NCBI GenBank assembly: GCA_963676355.1
Contig: OY781093.1
Span: 2,480,001 to 2,544,000 of the forward strand
DNA: 64,000 nucleotides
DNA from: JAGLOK01 sp963676355
GTDB lineage: Bacteria > Bacillota > Clostridia > Christensenellales > UMGS416
Direction of reading: 5' to 3'
Shown here: positions 53,446 through 61,080 of the stretch, piece after piece
Numbering within the stretch: position 1 is the stretch's first letter
Layout of the letters: every line of letters begins with the position of its first letter
Made by a program: the position numbers and the translations under genes
Notes under the pieces: generated by a model
What the model saw: the letters and a program-made list of their open reading frames with translations, nothing else
Databases searched by the model: none
Told to the model about the DNA's origin: nothing

Positions 53446-54819
53446 TCACATTACGAGTTCGAAGTCCTCTTCAGGGCATTCTCTGTCATACTTGTCCAAA
53501 AGCGCTGTTGATATTTTTTCTATCATCCTTATCGCTCCCTGATATCCTACTGTTGGGAAGTAGCTGTGCCCCACTCTATCTAATATGGGAAATCCCACTC
53601 TTACAAGAGGCACATTTTCGGCACGTGAAATATATTTTCCGTACGTATTTCCAATTAATATGTCCACAGGCTCATTTTGCATCCATTGGTGAAGCGTCAT
53701 AAGGTCACCACCGTTTTTAACATTTGTGCCTTCAATGTCAGCCTCTTCAAGTATATCATTTATAGCCTTGTCAAAAGCCTTTCCGGGTGTTCCTGTAAGT
53801 ATATGAACAGGAATCATGCCAAGGGACACTACAAGCTCAGTCATTGCAATCACTGTGTCGGGATCGCCGAATATAGCAGCCTTTTTCCCATGATAGTGGT
53901 TGTGTATGTCCACCATGAGGTCCACAAGCTGTCCACGTTCCATCTCAAGCTCTTTTGGCACTTGACCACCCGTCTTCTCCAATATGCTCATGATAAATTC
54001 ATCAGTCGCCTTAACACCTATTGGAAGTTTCAATACTCTCGCTGGCACATCGCACTTCTTTTCAAGCTCATAAGCCCCATCTTTTGAAGAAAACTCTCCC
54101 AAAGCCAAAGTCACGCATGAGTCCCCCGATTTTTTTATCTTTTTAACAGTCGTTCCGCCTTCAGGATACATTTCATATCTTCCCGTTATCGGAGCATTTA
54201 CAACACCACTCGTGTCAGGATACATGATGTACTTTGTCCCGAGGAGCTTCATTATCCTCTTTATCTCCTTCATGTCACTGGGCTCTACAAATCCGGGAAT
54301 TAGGTTTACTGTGCTGTTTTTCGTTTCGCCTTTTGATTGCGCAAGATATGTCACCATTGCTTTTACCATGTTTGAAAAGCCTGTGATATGCGAACCTGTA
54401 TAGCTTGGAGTGTTGGCATGGATTACTATCTTGCCTTCCGGAAGCTTAGGCATCGTATCTTTTATTATCTCTCCCATGTCATCGCCTATTGTTTCGCTCA
54501 GGCAGGTGGAGTTTACCGCCACAATATCAGGATTATATATCTTAAATATATTTTCCAGTCCTTTTTTAAGATTACTCTTTCCGCCAAACACGCAAGCTCC
54601 TTCTGTAAACGAGCTGGTTGATGCCATTATAGGATCGCGGTAATGACGTGTCAGGTGCATCCTGTGATATGAGCAGCAGCCCTGTGAGCCATGACTGTGA
54701 GGCAGGCAATTGTGGATTCCCAGTGCCGCATACATCGCCCCTATCGGCTGACATGTCTTTGCGGGGTTTACAACAAGCGCGCTGCGCTCCTTGCTGTCTT
54801 TTTTAGTATATTCAAGCAT
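53446..54819 (-). CDS. nifK: nitrogenase MoFe protein beta subunit
   Basis: A 457-residue beta subunit of dinitrogenase. P-cluster cysteines are Cys23 (KTCQPIGAM), Cys48 (HGSQGCCSY) and Cys106 (NSTCLSET). The short N-terminus and overall sequence match the C. pasteurianum (group III) type rather than Azotobacter NifK. The motifs also resemble VnfK/AnfK, but no delta-subunit gene lies between nifD and nifK, so a Mo enzyme is the better reading. AAAGGAG precedes ATG 54819, and only 5 bp separate it from nifD. Confidence 0.95.
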   Translation of the reverse strand: MLEYTKKDSKERSALVVNPAKTCQPIGAMYAALGIHNCLPHSHGSQGCCSYHRMHLTRHYRDPIMASTSSFTEGACVFGGKSNLKKGLENIFKIYNPDIVAVNSTCLSETIGDDMGEIIKDTMPKLPEGKIVIHANTPSYTGSHITGFSNMVKAMVTYLAQSKGETKNSTVNLIPGFVEPSDMKEIKRIMKLLGTKYIMYPDTSGVVNAPITGRYEMYPEGGTTVKKIKKSGDSCVTLALGEFSSKDGAYELEKKCDVPARVLKLPIGVKATDEFIMSILEKTGGQVPKELEMERGQLVDLMVDIHNHYHGKKAAIFGDPDTVIAMTELVVSLGMIPVHILTGTPGKAFDKAINDILEEADIEGTNVKNGGDLMTLHQWMQNEPVDILIGNTYGKYISRAENVPLVRVGFPILDRVGHSYFPTVGYQGAIRMIEKISTALLDKYDRECPEEDFELVM

Positions 54820-54824
54820 TTGCT

Positions 54825-56426
54825 TTAAGCTCCTTTCTCAACTACTTTTCCAACCAACGAAGGCTGTGTGGTCCACGGTGCTTTAACAAAGCTCCATGCC
54901 GGTGTGAATATGCCAGCTGCCACATCCCTCATAAAGTTTCTAGCTCCAATAAATCCTGCATAAGGTCCACTGTAGTCATATGAGTGCATTTGCTTTGAAT
55001 AGACACCCATTTTCTGAATTACATACTTGTCCTTGACACCTGAGCCGAAGAAAGATGGCTTAAGTATCTTTATTGCCATTTCAGTCTCATAATGATTCAA
55101 GTCATCAATCAATATAGTGCCGTCTTTCATTTCCTTTATAAGACCATCATATTTGCTCAGGTTTATCTCGTCTTTTAATTCTTCATACTTTTCTTTGGAC
55201 ATGCGTAGCTTGAACTTTTTGGGGTCCTGTTCAACTTTGATTTCTTCTATATTGCGACTATCAGCATCAAGCTTGATGTCTGGGATAATATCGCGCCCTT
55301 CGTAGTCATCACGGTGAGCAAATTCATAGCCCGCAGCAACAGTTTCTATTCCCATTTCAGATAAAAGCCCCTGATAATGATGCGCTCTTGAGCCACCTAC
55401 AAACAAAATAGCAGTCTTGCCTTTGCACATCTCGTAATATTTTTTGACTTCATCCTTGAGTGCATCAGTTTCCTCTGATATAACTTCTTCAGTACGAGCA
55501 GTTAGCTCCTCATCATCAAAGAATTTTGCAACAGCTCTCAATGTCTCACTCATGGATTCAATTCCAATAAAGTTTACTTTCATCCATGGAATGCCATATT
55601 TCTTTTCAATCATTTCAGCTATATAGTTTATTGACCTATGGCACTGCACAAGGTTTAAATCCGCATTGTGAGCTTTTGCAATCTCTTCATATGTGGAGTT
55701 TCCTGTCATTGTAGTCACCACGTTGTAGCCAATTTTACTAAGCACTCGGCTTATCTCCCATTCGTCACCGCCGATATTATATTCACCGAGAAGGTTAATT
55801 GAGTATTTTGCAACATCCTCATCGGTTTTTCCAACAACGTCAGTCATAAGCTTGTTGTTTGCGATGTGGTGTCCTGCTGACTGGCTTACGCCCTTATATC
55901 CTTCACAGCTGAATCCCAAAACAGGTATCCCGATCTTTTCTTGCGCCTGCTTTGCAATGGCATGAACATCATCGCCGATAAGTCCTACAGGGCAAGTCGC
56001 CGAAACTGAAATCGCCTTGGGCTTAAATATCTCATAGGCTTCAAGGATAGCCTTCATCAGCTTCTTTTCGCCTCCAAAAACTATGTCGCTCTCCTGCATG
56101 TCGGTTGAAAAGCAATATTCTAGAAAGTTTTTGCCTCCCTCTCTCTTTTTGCCCTTGTTTCTCCTTGTTCCCCACGCATAATAAGAGCATCCAATTGGAC
56201 CATGCACTATGTGCACCATATCAATAATAGGACCAATAACAACACCTTTGCAGCCTGCATAGCAGCACCCTCTGTTTGTTATTATTCCAGGAACGGTTCG
56301 TGTATTTGCCGTTATCTCCTGCTTCTGACTGGAGTCCTTTATAAGAATGTGCTTTTTCCTATTTTTCATCACACGAGCGGGATATTTATCTAAAATTTGA
56401 TCTTGTAGTTTTTCAAAATCACTCAT
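54825..56426 (-). CDS. nifD: nitrogenase MoFe protein alpha subunit
   Basis: A 533-residue alpha subunit, the same length as C. pasteurianum NifD, with the clostridial insertion near 375-430. P-cluster cysteines are Cys54 (GCCYAGCKG), Cys80 (GPIGCSYY) and Cys145 (ATCPVGLIGDD). FeMo-cofactor ligands are Cys262 (LVQCHRSINY) and His481 (HSYDYSGPY); the substrate-site histidine is His186 (SAGHHIAN). All key residues are present, so the protein should be functional if cofactor genes (nifB, nifE, nifN, not in this window) exist elsewhere. AAAGGAG precedes ATG 56426. Confidence 0.96.
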   Translation of the reverse strand: MSDFEKLQDQILDKYPARVMKNRKKHILIKDSSQKQEITANTRTVPGIITNRGCCYAGCKGVVIGPIIDMVHIVHGPIGCSYYAWGTRRNKGKKREGGKNFLEYCFSTDMQESDIVFGGEKKLMKAILEAYEIFKPKAISVSATCPVGLIGDDVHAIAKQAQEKIGIPVLGFSCEGYKGVSQSAGHHIANNKLMTDVVGKTDEDVAKYSINLLGEYNIGGDEWEISRVLSKIGYNVVTTMTGNSTYEEIAKAHNADLNLVQCHRSINYIAEMIEKKYGIPWMKVNFIGIESMSETLRAVAKFFDDEELTARTEEVISEETDALKDEVKKYYEMCKGKTAILFVGGSRAHHYQGLLSEMGIETVAAGYEFAHRDDYEGRDIIPDIKLDADSRNIEEIKVEQDPKKFKLRMSKEKYEELKDEINLSKYDGLIKEMKDGTILIDDLNHYETEMAIKILKPSFFGSGVKDKYVIQKMGVYSKQMHSYDYSGPYAGFIGARNFMRDVAAGIFTPAWSFVKAPWTTQPSLVGKVVEKGA

Positions 56427-56448
56427 ATTTTGCTCCTTTCAACAAAGA

Positions 56449-56838
56449 CTATAGTGCAGCCGTTCCTGTTTCGCCTGTTCTTACGCGGATAGCATCCGCT
56501 ATAGGCATCACAAACACTTTGCCATCTCCCATGTTCCCTGTTTGGTTTTTTTCTATTATCAGCTCCACCACTTTGTCAACTTCGTCATCATTTACCACCA
56601 GCATGAGCAGCCTTTTTGCAATAAGCCTGTGAGCTTCAGAAATTGTTTCTAAAGTTTCTTTGGACTGAGGTATATCTATATTGTTTCCAAGGATTTCTTC
56701 TATCAAAGTATAGTCAGCCTTTTTCGCTCCCCGTCCGTATACTTTTCTGCAGGTTGCAACAGGAAAACCATTCTCTGACAGATGACGCTTGGTTTCATTT
56801 ATTTTGTTCATTCTAATTACTGCCAAAACTTCTTTCAT
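56449..56838 (-). CDS. nifI2: PII-type nitrogenase regulator NifI2
   Basis: A 129-residue PII-family protein. The NifI2 features are an extended T-loop (KVYGRGAKKADYTLIEEIL onward, about 20 residues longer than in GlnB) and the C-terminal GKVFVMPIADAIRVRTGE. In methanogens NifI1 and NifI2 together bind and inhibit dinitrogenase in response to 2-oxoglutarate and ATP; the same is inferred here. ATG 56838 has GGAAGAG upstream. An earlier in-frame ATG lies inside nifI1. Confidence 0.93.
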   Translation of the reverse strand: MKEVLAVIRMNKINETKRHLSENGFPVATCRKVYGRGAKKADYTLIEEILGNNIDIPQSKETLETISEAHRLIAKRLLMLVVNDDEVDKVVELIIEKNQTGNMGDGKVFVMPIADAIRVRTGETGTAAL

Positions 56839-56851
56839 AGCTCTTCCTTTC

Positions 56852-57178
56852 CTACAGTTTTTCTTCTCCGCTGCTGACTGTGAATGCACGCTCAACATCC
56901 GTTACGAATATTTTCCCGTCACCAAAAGTGCCTTCTTCTCCTGTCTTGGCGTTTTTAATCACCAAGCCCACAACTTCGTCAACACTCTCGTCATTTACAA
57001 CCATCATTAGTATTTCCTTGGGAAGCTCATCATAGTGAATATCGCCAACTTTTATGCCGCGCTGCTTTCCACGTCCCACAACATCTATCTTAGTAACTGC
57101 GGCGTATCCCGCATCACCCAGTTCATCCAATATAACAGATACCTTTTCAGGTCTTACAATAGCTCTTACCATCTTCAT
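56852..57178 (-). CDS. nifI1: PII-type nitrogenase regulator NifI1
   Basis: A 108-residue PII-family protein with MKMVRAIVRPEKVSVILDE at the start, a T-loop of KQRGIKVGDIHYDELPKE and the C-terminal GKIFVTDVERAFTVSSGE. It lacks the GlnB-type uridylylation tyrosine context. Together with NifI2 it should switch nitrogenase off post-translationally when fixed nitrogen is plentiful. The position between nifH and nifD is the classical archaeal/clostridial arrangement. Confidence 0.94.
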   Translation of the reverse strand: MKMVRAIVRPEKVSVILDELGDAGYAAVTKIDVVGRGKQRGIKVGDIHYDELPKEILMMVVNDESVDEVVGLVIKNAKTGEEGTFGDGKIFVTDVERAFTVSSGEEKL

Positions 57179-57202
57179 AATGCTTAATTTCCTTTCTTTT
57201 AT

Positions 57203-58021
57203 TTAGCCCATCAAGCCAAATTCCATCAAGATTTCTTCTAAACGTTCCTGTGTCATAGGTTTTGGAACCACAAACATGTCATTGTTATCAATAGCTTTAG
57301 CTAAAGTCCTGTATTCTTCAGCCTGCTCAACAGTTGAATCATATTCAATAACTGTCTGCTTGTTTATCTCAGCATGCTGCACAACGTTGTCTCTTGGAAC
57401 AAAGTGAATAAGCTGACTGCCTAATTCCTTTGCAAACGCATCAAGCATCTCATATTCATTGTCAACTTTACGACTGTTGCATATGATGCCGCCAAGCCTT
57501 GTTCCGCCAGTATCTGCAAACTTCTTAATTCCTTTTGAAATATTATTTGCCGCATACATAGCCATCATCTCGCCGGAGGCCACGATGTAAATCTCTTCAG
57601 CTTTTCCTTCACGAATGGGCATTGCAAAGCCTCCGCACACAACGTCTCCCAATACGTCATAGAAAACATAATCCAGATCATCAGTATATGCCCCCAAGTG
57701 CTCCAGCATATTAATCGATGTGATAATTCCTCGTCCTGCGCAACCCACTCCCGGCTCGGGACCACCCGATTCAACGCATTTTATATTGGCGAAACCAGTC
57801 TTCATTATCTCATCTAACTCTATGTCTTCGCCTTCTTCGCGCAATGTGTTCAAAACAGTTTGCTGGGCAAGACCTCCTAATATCAATCTCGTTGAATCTG
57901 CCTTAGGATCGCAGCCTACTATCATAATCTGCTTTCCCATTTCTCCCAAAGCTGCTGTTAAGTTCTGGGTTGTAGTGGATTTTCCGATGCCGCCTTTTCC
58001 GTAAATCGCTACCTGTCTCAT
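57203..58021 (-). CDS. nifH: nitrogenase iron protein
   Basis: A 272-residue dinitrogenase reductase: homodimeric ATPase passing electrons to NifDK. Walker A is YGKGGIGKS at 7-15. The intersubunit 4Fe-4S ligands are Cys94 (GVGCAGRG) and Cys129 (GDVVCGG). The arginine used for ADP-ribosylation in other bacteria is Arg97. ATG 58021 is chosen: family proteins begin MRQVAIYGKGG and AAAGGCGG lies upstream. It opens the operon behind a long structured leader with a terminator. Confidence 0.97.
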   Translation of the reverse strand: MRQVAIYGKGGIGKSTTTQNLTAALGEMGKQIMIVGCDPKADSTRLILGGLAQQTVLNTLREEGEDIELDEIMKTGFANIKCVESGGPEPGVGCAGRGIITSINMLEHLGAYTDDLDYVFYDVLGDVVCGGFAMPIREGKAEEIYIVASGEMMAMYAANNISKGIKKFADTGGTRLGGIICNSRKVDNEYEMLDAFAKELGSQLIHFVPRDNVVQHAEINKQTVIEYDSTVEQAEEYRTLAKAIDNNDMFVVPKPMTQERLEEILMEFGLMG

Positions 58022-58066
58022 GTCTGTTCCGCCTTTCAAAATATTTTAAGCGCTGTGCGCTTTGTT

Positions 58067-58147
58067 AAAAAAAGAAAAGAGCCCTAACCGCGCAAATGCT
58101 ATGCGCAATTAAGACTCCTATGTCTTAAGGTTGCAGTATACTACAAC
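58067..58147 (-). promoter_or_regulatory. nif leader: terminator with ANTAR-like antiterminator hairpin
   Basis: Read on the minus strand. P1 GTTGTAG/CTGCAAC (58147-58130) is followed after one base by P2 TTAAGAC-ATAGGA-GTCTTAA (58128-58109), whose six-base loop has A1 and G4 as in ANTAR targets. The left arm of a 16-bp stem (58117-58102) overlaps the 3' half of P2. Its right arm (58094-58079) pairs along its whole length with some G-U pairs, loop 58101-58095, and is followed by TTTTCTTTTTTT. Terminator and P2 cannot form together. P1 has a different loop, so the ANTAR match rests on P2. Confidence 0.7.
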
Positions 58148-58199
58148 TTATTTTTTAATGTTTTGCAGTTTGTTTAATCGTTTTCCTTCATTAATTAGG

Positions 58200-58228
58200 A
58201 TAATACTACCGCTTTATGATTATTTCAA
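58200..58228 (-). promoter_or_regulatory. probable sigma-A promoter of the nif operon
   Basis: TTGAAA (58228-58223), 17-bp spacer, TATTAT (58205-58200) on the minus strand. The predicted start near 58193 gives a leader of about 170 nt before nifH. No sigma-54 -24/-12 pair (GG-N10-GC) was seen. Confidence 0.5.
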
Positions 58229-58382
58229 CCTATTTTTTGCATTTTACTCCTTATAATCCTGCATTTTGGTCTATTTGCATATAAAAATGATAGTTATTAT
58301 ATTTAAAGTAAATACGAAATTATCCAATTCCATACTGTTATTTCATGTATATATAAGGCAAAAATTGTGCGGGATAGGCCAG

Positions 58383-59384
58383 TTAATCAATGTCTTCGAA
58401 GTTTTCATAACCATCGATAATATCCAAATACACCCCGTCAAATTCTGCACTCAATATTCGTTTAAGGTAGCTATCTTTGCCTGTGGCTATAATATCCTGC
58501 CACTTAATTGTCCAGTATTTTACTGGATAATTTCCTTCCCATCGTGGGTTTTCACCCACTATCCAATCAGGAGGGTTCTTGTCATATTCTTCTTTCCAAT
58601 AAAATCTATAATCTTCTGCCTCACCAATGCTTAAATAAGCAATAACCAAACGTCTTGCTCCATTGTTTTTAACCTGCAGTTTTTCCACATCCTCTTTTGT
58701 TAACATTTCATCTTTGTCAAAAAAAGCATCAATCACCAAAACATCATAGTCAGTTTTTGAAAGTTCCTCAACAAAGTTTATTTTTGAAGAATATCTTTCT
58801 GGGTTAATTAAATAAAGCCAGTTTTTCGCGTCGTCCAAGCTTAGAATATCATCATCATTTGTATCAAGCATGCTATTTGAAAAGAAGTTTAGCTGCATAT
58901 CCGGAGCTATAAAACTTACATAATTATTTTTTTTTGCAAACTCAATTGACTTTTCCATCTTATCCTGCGCATCACAATAATCAATCGTCAGCACATTAAT
59001 TCCGTATTGTGCCCCAACATTCAATAATCCTACAAGTTCCTGCTTTTGAGCATCGTTTTTCGCTTTGTTATATCTTTCGTTGCCATATGATATGCCTTCC
59101 ACGCCTATACCATCAATTGTAGTTAAGAAGTCATCTGCAGGCACACCATCAGCATTTCCCGACAAGGTAAAAAGTTGTGTGCCGTTTTGCGGAATCAATA
59201 TAAAGTCGCTGTCAGTTTTTCTTGCAATATCGCCAATTTTTATAACCCATTCACGCATAGCCTGTCTGTAGTCAATGTTATCTTCATTTGCAGATGAAAT
59301 ATTTGTGCATCCCAAAACGGAAAATGCAACAAGCAACATCATTTCCACCATTATCAAAACCTTAGCATTAAGTTTTTTTAGCAT
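58383..59384 (-). CDS. GH114-like secreted lipoprotein (TM1410-type)
   Basis: A 333-residue lipoprotein: an N-terminal hydrophobic segment ends in VLGCTN (lipobox cysteine at 26), followed by a TIM-barrel domain of the endo-alpha-1,4-polygalactosaminidase (GH114) type. Typical segments are LVIAYLSIGEAEDYRFYW, GNYPVKYWTIKWQ and FDGVYLDIIDGYE, which carry the acidic residues expected for catalysis. It may trim galactosaminogalactan-like polymers, but that substrate is only inferred. No good RBS is visible. It lies downstream of the fucosidase gene's own terminator. Confidence 0.75.
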   Translation of the reverse strand: MLKKLNAKVLIMVEMMLLVAFSVLGCTNISSANEDNIDYRQAMREWVIKIGDIARKTDSDFILIPQNGTQLFTLSGNADGVPADDFLTTIDGIGVEGISYGNERYNKAKNDAQKQELVGLLNVGAQYGINVLTIDYCDAQDKMEKSIEFAKKNNYVSFIAPDMQLNFFSNSMLDTNDDDILSLDDAKNWLYLINPERYSSKINFVEELSKTDYDVLVIDAFFDKDEMLTKEDVEKLQVKNNGARRLVIAYLSIGEAEDYRFYWKEEYDKNPPDWIVGENPRWEGNYPVKYWTIKWQDIIATGKDSYLKRILSAEFDGVYLDIIDGYENFEDID

Positions 59385-59424
59385 ATTAATCGTAATAAAG
59401 ATACCACACTTTCAAATAACAATC

Positions 59425-59466
59425 CCAAAAAACAAACTGCTTCTATTTCAATAAAAGCAGTCTGTT
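59425..59466 (-). terminator. terminator of the alpha-L-fucosidase gene
   Basis: AACAAACTGCTT (59431-59442) pairs with AAGCAGTCTGTT (59455-59466) with one mismatch; a T-run follows on the minus strand. Confidence 0.65.
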
Positions 59467-59479
59467 ATTTTATATTTTA

Positions 59480-60946
59480 TTAATCAATTGCGATTTTAAC
59501 AACCACAGGCAAATCTGTGTCAATCCCGGAAGTTTTGACAGAAAGCCCTTCTTCGGTCCTCTCCCAAACAACATCGCCATCATATCCAAGTATACTTACT
59601 TCATCAATTATTCCATGGAAATGCTTACTGCCTTCTTTTAATGACTTTACCAGCACCTCGTTGCTTTCGGGGTAGTTTAGCACCGTTGCGTAGAGATTGT
59701 TTTTACTTGCTGTAAATCTAATGTCTTCCGAGGTAAAAGTCTTTGCCGTTGCGTCTGTAAAAAATCCTTCTGCAATTTCTGTAGGACCTTCGCCAAAAGT
59801 GCGCCAAAAGTGAGTGTCAAATATGGCTTCTCCATTCGTTTTAAGCCATTGTCCGATTGCAAGGAGGATGTCACTGTCTTCCTTTGGTATACTGCCGTCC
59901 GCTCTTGGTCCAATATTTAAAAGCAAGTTTCCGTTTTTGCTGACAACATCTACTAGGTCGCACAGTATCTCCGACACACTCTTATATTCATTTTTTTCTG
60001 TATAGCACCAAGAGTTTCGTGCCACTGCGGTGTCTGTCTGCCAGTAATACGGCTTAAGCTCAGAAAACTGTCCACGCTCCACATCTACAATAGCTGACCC
60101 AAACACAAAGGCATCATGCTTATATGTTATAACCCCCGGCTCTCCCCACCACTTAGCTGTTTTATTATAGTAATATGCCGCCAGTTTCTTAAGATATGGC
60201 TTAAACGCTGTATGTTGTATCCACCAATCAAAATAAAGCACTCTGGGTTTATACTCATCCACAAGCTCGCAGCATCTTACAAGCCAGTCCTCCAAGAACT
60301 CTTCATGCGGCTTAGAATCATATAAGTCATGGTGGTCTTTTGGCTCGGGCATTGCAGGCCAGTATAAATCTCCACGCTTTAAAGGTTCGTGCACATCGGA
60401 TTTAAACTTCTTTCCATGTGACATGAAAAACCAATGTGCCGCCCTGTGGGATGATGCACAAAACTCAAGTCCCTGCTTTTCAAAAGATTCTTTGAGTTGC
60501 CCCAGCACATCCCGCTTTGGTCCCATCTGAACTGCATTATAATCTGATATATCACTGTTATACATCTGGAATCCATCATGATGCTCAGCTACAGGAACAA
60601 TATATTTTGCGCCGGATTTTTTGAAAAGCTGTGCCCACTCATCCGCGTCAAACTTTTCAGCTTTAAACATCGGTATAAAATCTTTATATCCGAAATCTTT
60701 GTGCTCTCCATATGTCTTTATATGATGCTCATATGCTGGATCTTCCTGCATATACATGTTGCGAGTATACCATTCATTTCTAAAGGCAGGCACCGAATAC
60801 ACTCCCCAGTGTATGAATATGCCAAACTTCGCTTTTTTATACCAATCAGGAAGTGTATATTCACTTAGTGAATCCCAGTCTGCAGAAAATGGTCCCGCCT
60901 CAATAGCCTCGTCAATTTTTTCAAGATATTTTTCAGAAAAATCCAT
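59480..60946 (-). CDS. alpha-L-fucosidase, GH29
   Basis: A 488-residue glycoside hydrolase family 29 enzyme. The N-terminus carries FGIFIHWGVYSVPAF, the subsite HDGFQMYNSDISDYN and the region VLYFDWWIQHTAF that should hold the nucleophile aspartate. NGNLLLNIGPRADG precedes the C-terminal beta-sandwich. No signal peptide, so it acts in the cytoplasm on imported fucosylated oligosaccharides. GGGGGAG precedes ATG 60946. Adjacent genes for sugar handling (an FGGY kinase, Gfo/Idh/MocA proteins elsewhere in the window) fit a saccharolytic organism. Confidence 0.9.
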   Translation of the reverse strand: MDFSEKYLEKIDEAIEAGPFSADWDSLSEYTLPDWYKKAKFGIFIHWGVYSVPAFRNEWYTRNMYMQEDPAYEHHIKTYGEHKDFGYKDFIPMFKAEKFDADEWAQLFKKSGAKYIVPVAEHHDGFQMYNSDISDYNAVQMGPKRDVLGQLKESFEKQGLEFCASSHRAAHWFFMSHGKKFKSDVHEPLKRGDLYWPAMPEPKDHHDLYDSKPHEEFLEDWLVRCCELVDEYKPRVLYFDWWIQHTAFKPYLKKLAAYYYNKTAKWWGEPGVITYKHDAFVFGSAIVDVERGQFSELKPYYWQTDTAVARNSWCYTEKNEYKSVSEILCDLVDVVSKNGNLLLNIGPRADGSIPKEDSDILLAIGQWLKTNGEAIFDTHFWRTFGEGPTEIAEGFFTDATAKTFTSEDIRFTASKNNLYATVLNYPESNEVLVKSLKEGSKHFHGIIDEVSILGYDGDVVWERTEEGLSVKTSGIDTDLPVVVKIAID

Positions 60947-61080
60947 ACCGATATCTCCCCCATTTTATAAAATACAATAATGATATTATACTCATGGAAT
61001 TTCTAAGTCAATGGATTTGAGAATATATGATTGTTTTTTGCTAAAATAGAGTTGAAATAAGGTTAAAAAGCTTTTTAATG

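Noticed and set aside
53446..56426. Vanadium- or iron-only nitrogenase, because NifK motifs resemble VnfK/AnfK
   Set aside because: There is no delta-subunit gene between the alpha and beta genes, NifD is 533 residues with the clostridial insertion, and nifI1/nifI2 order matches Mo-type group III operons.
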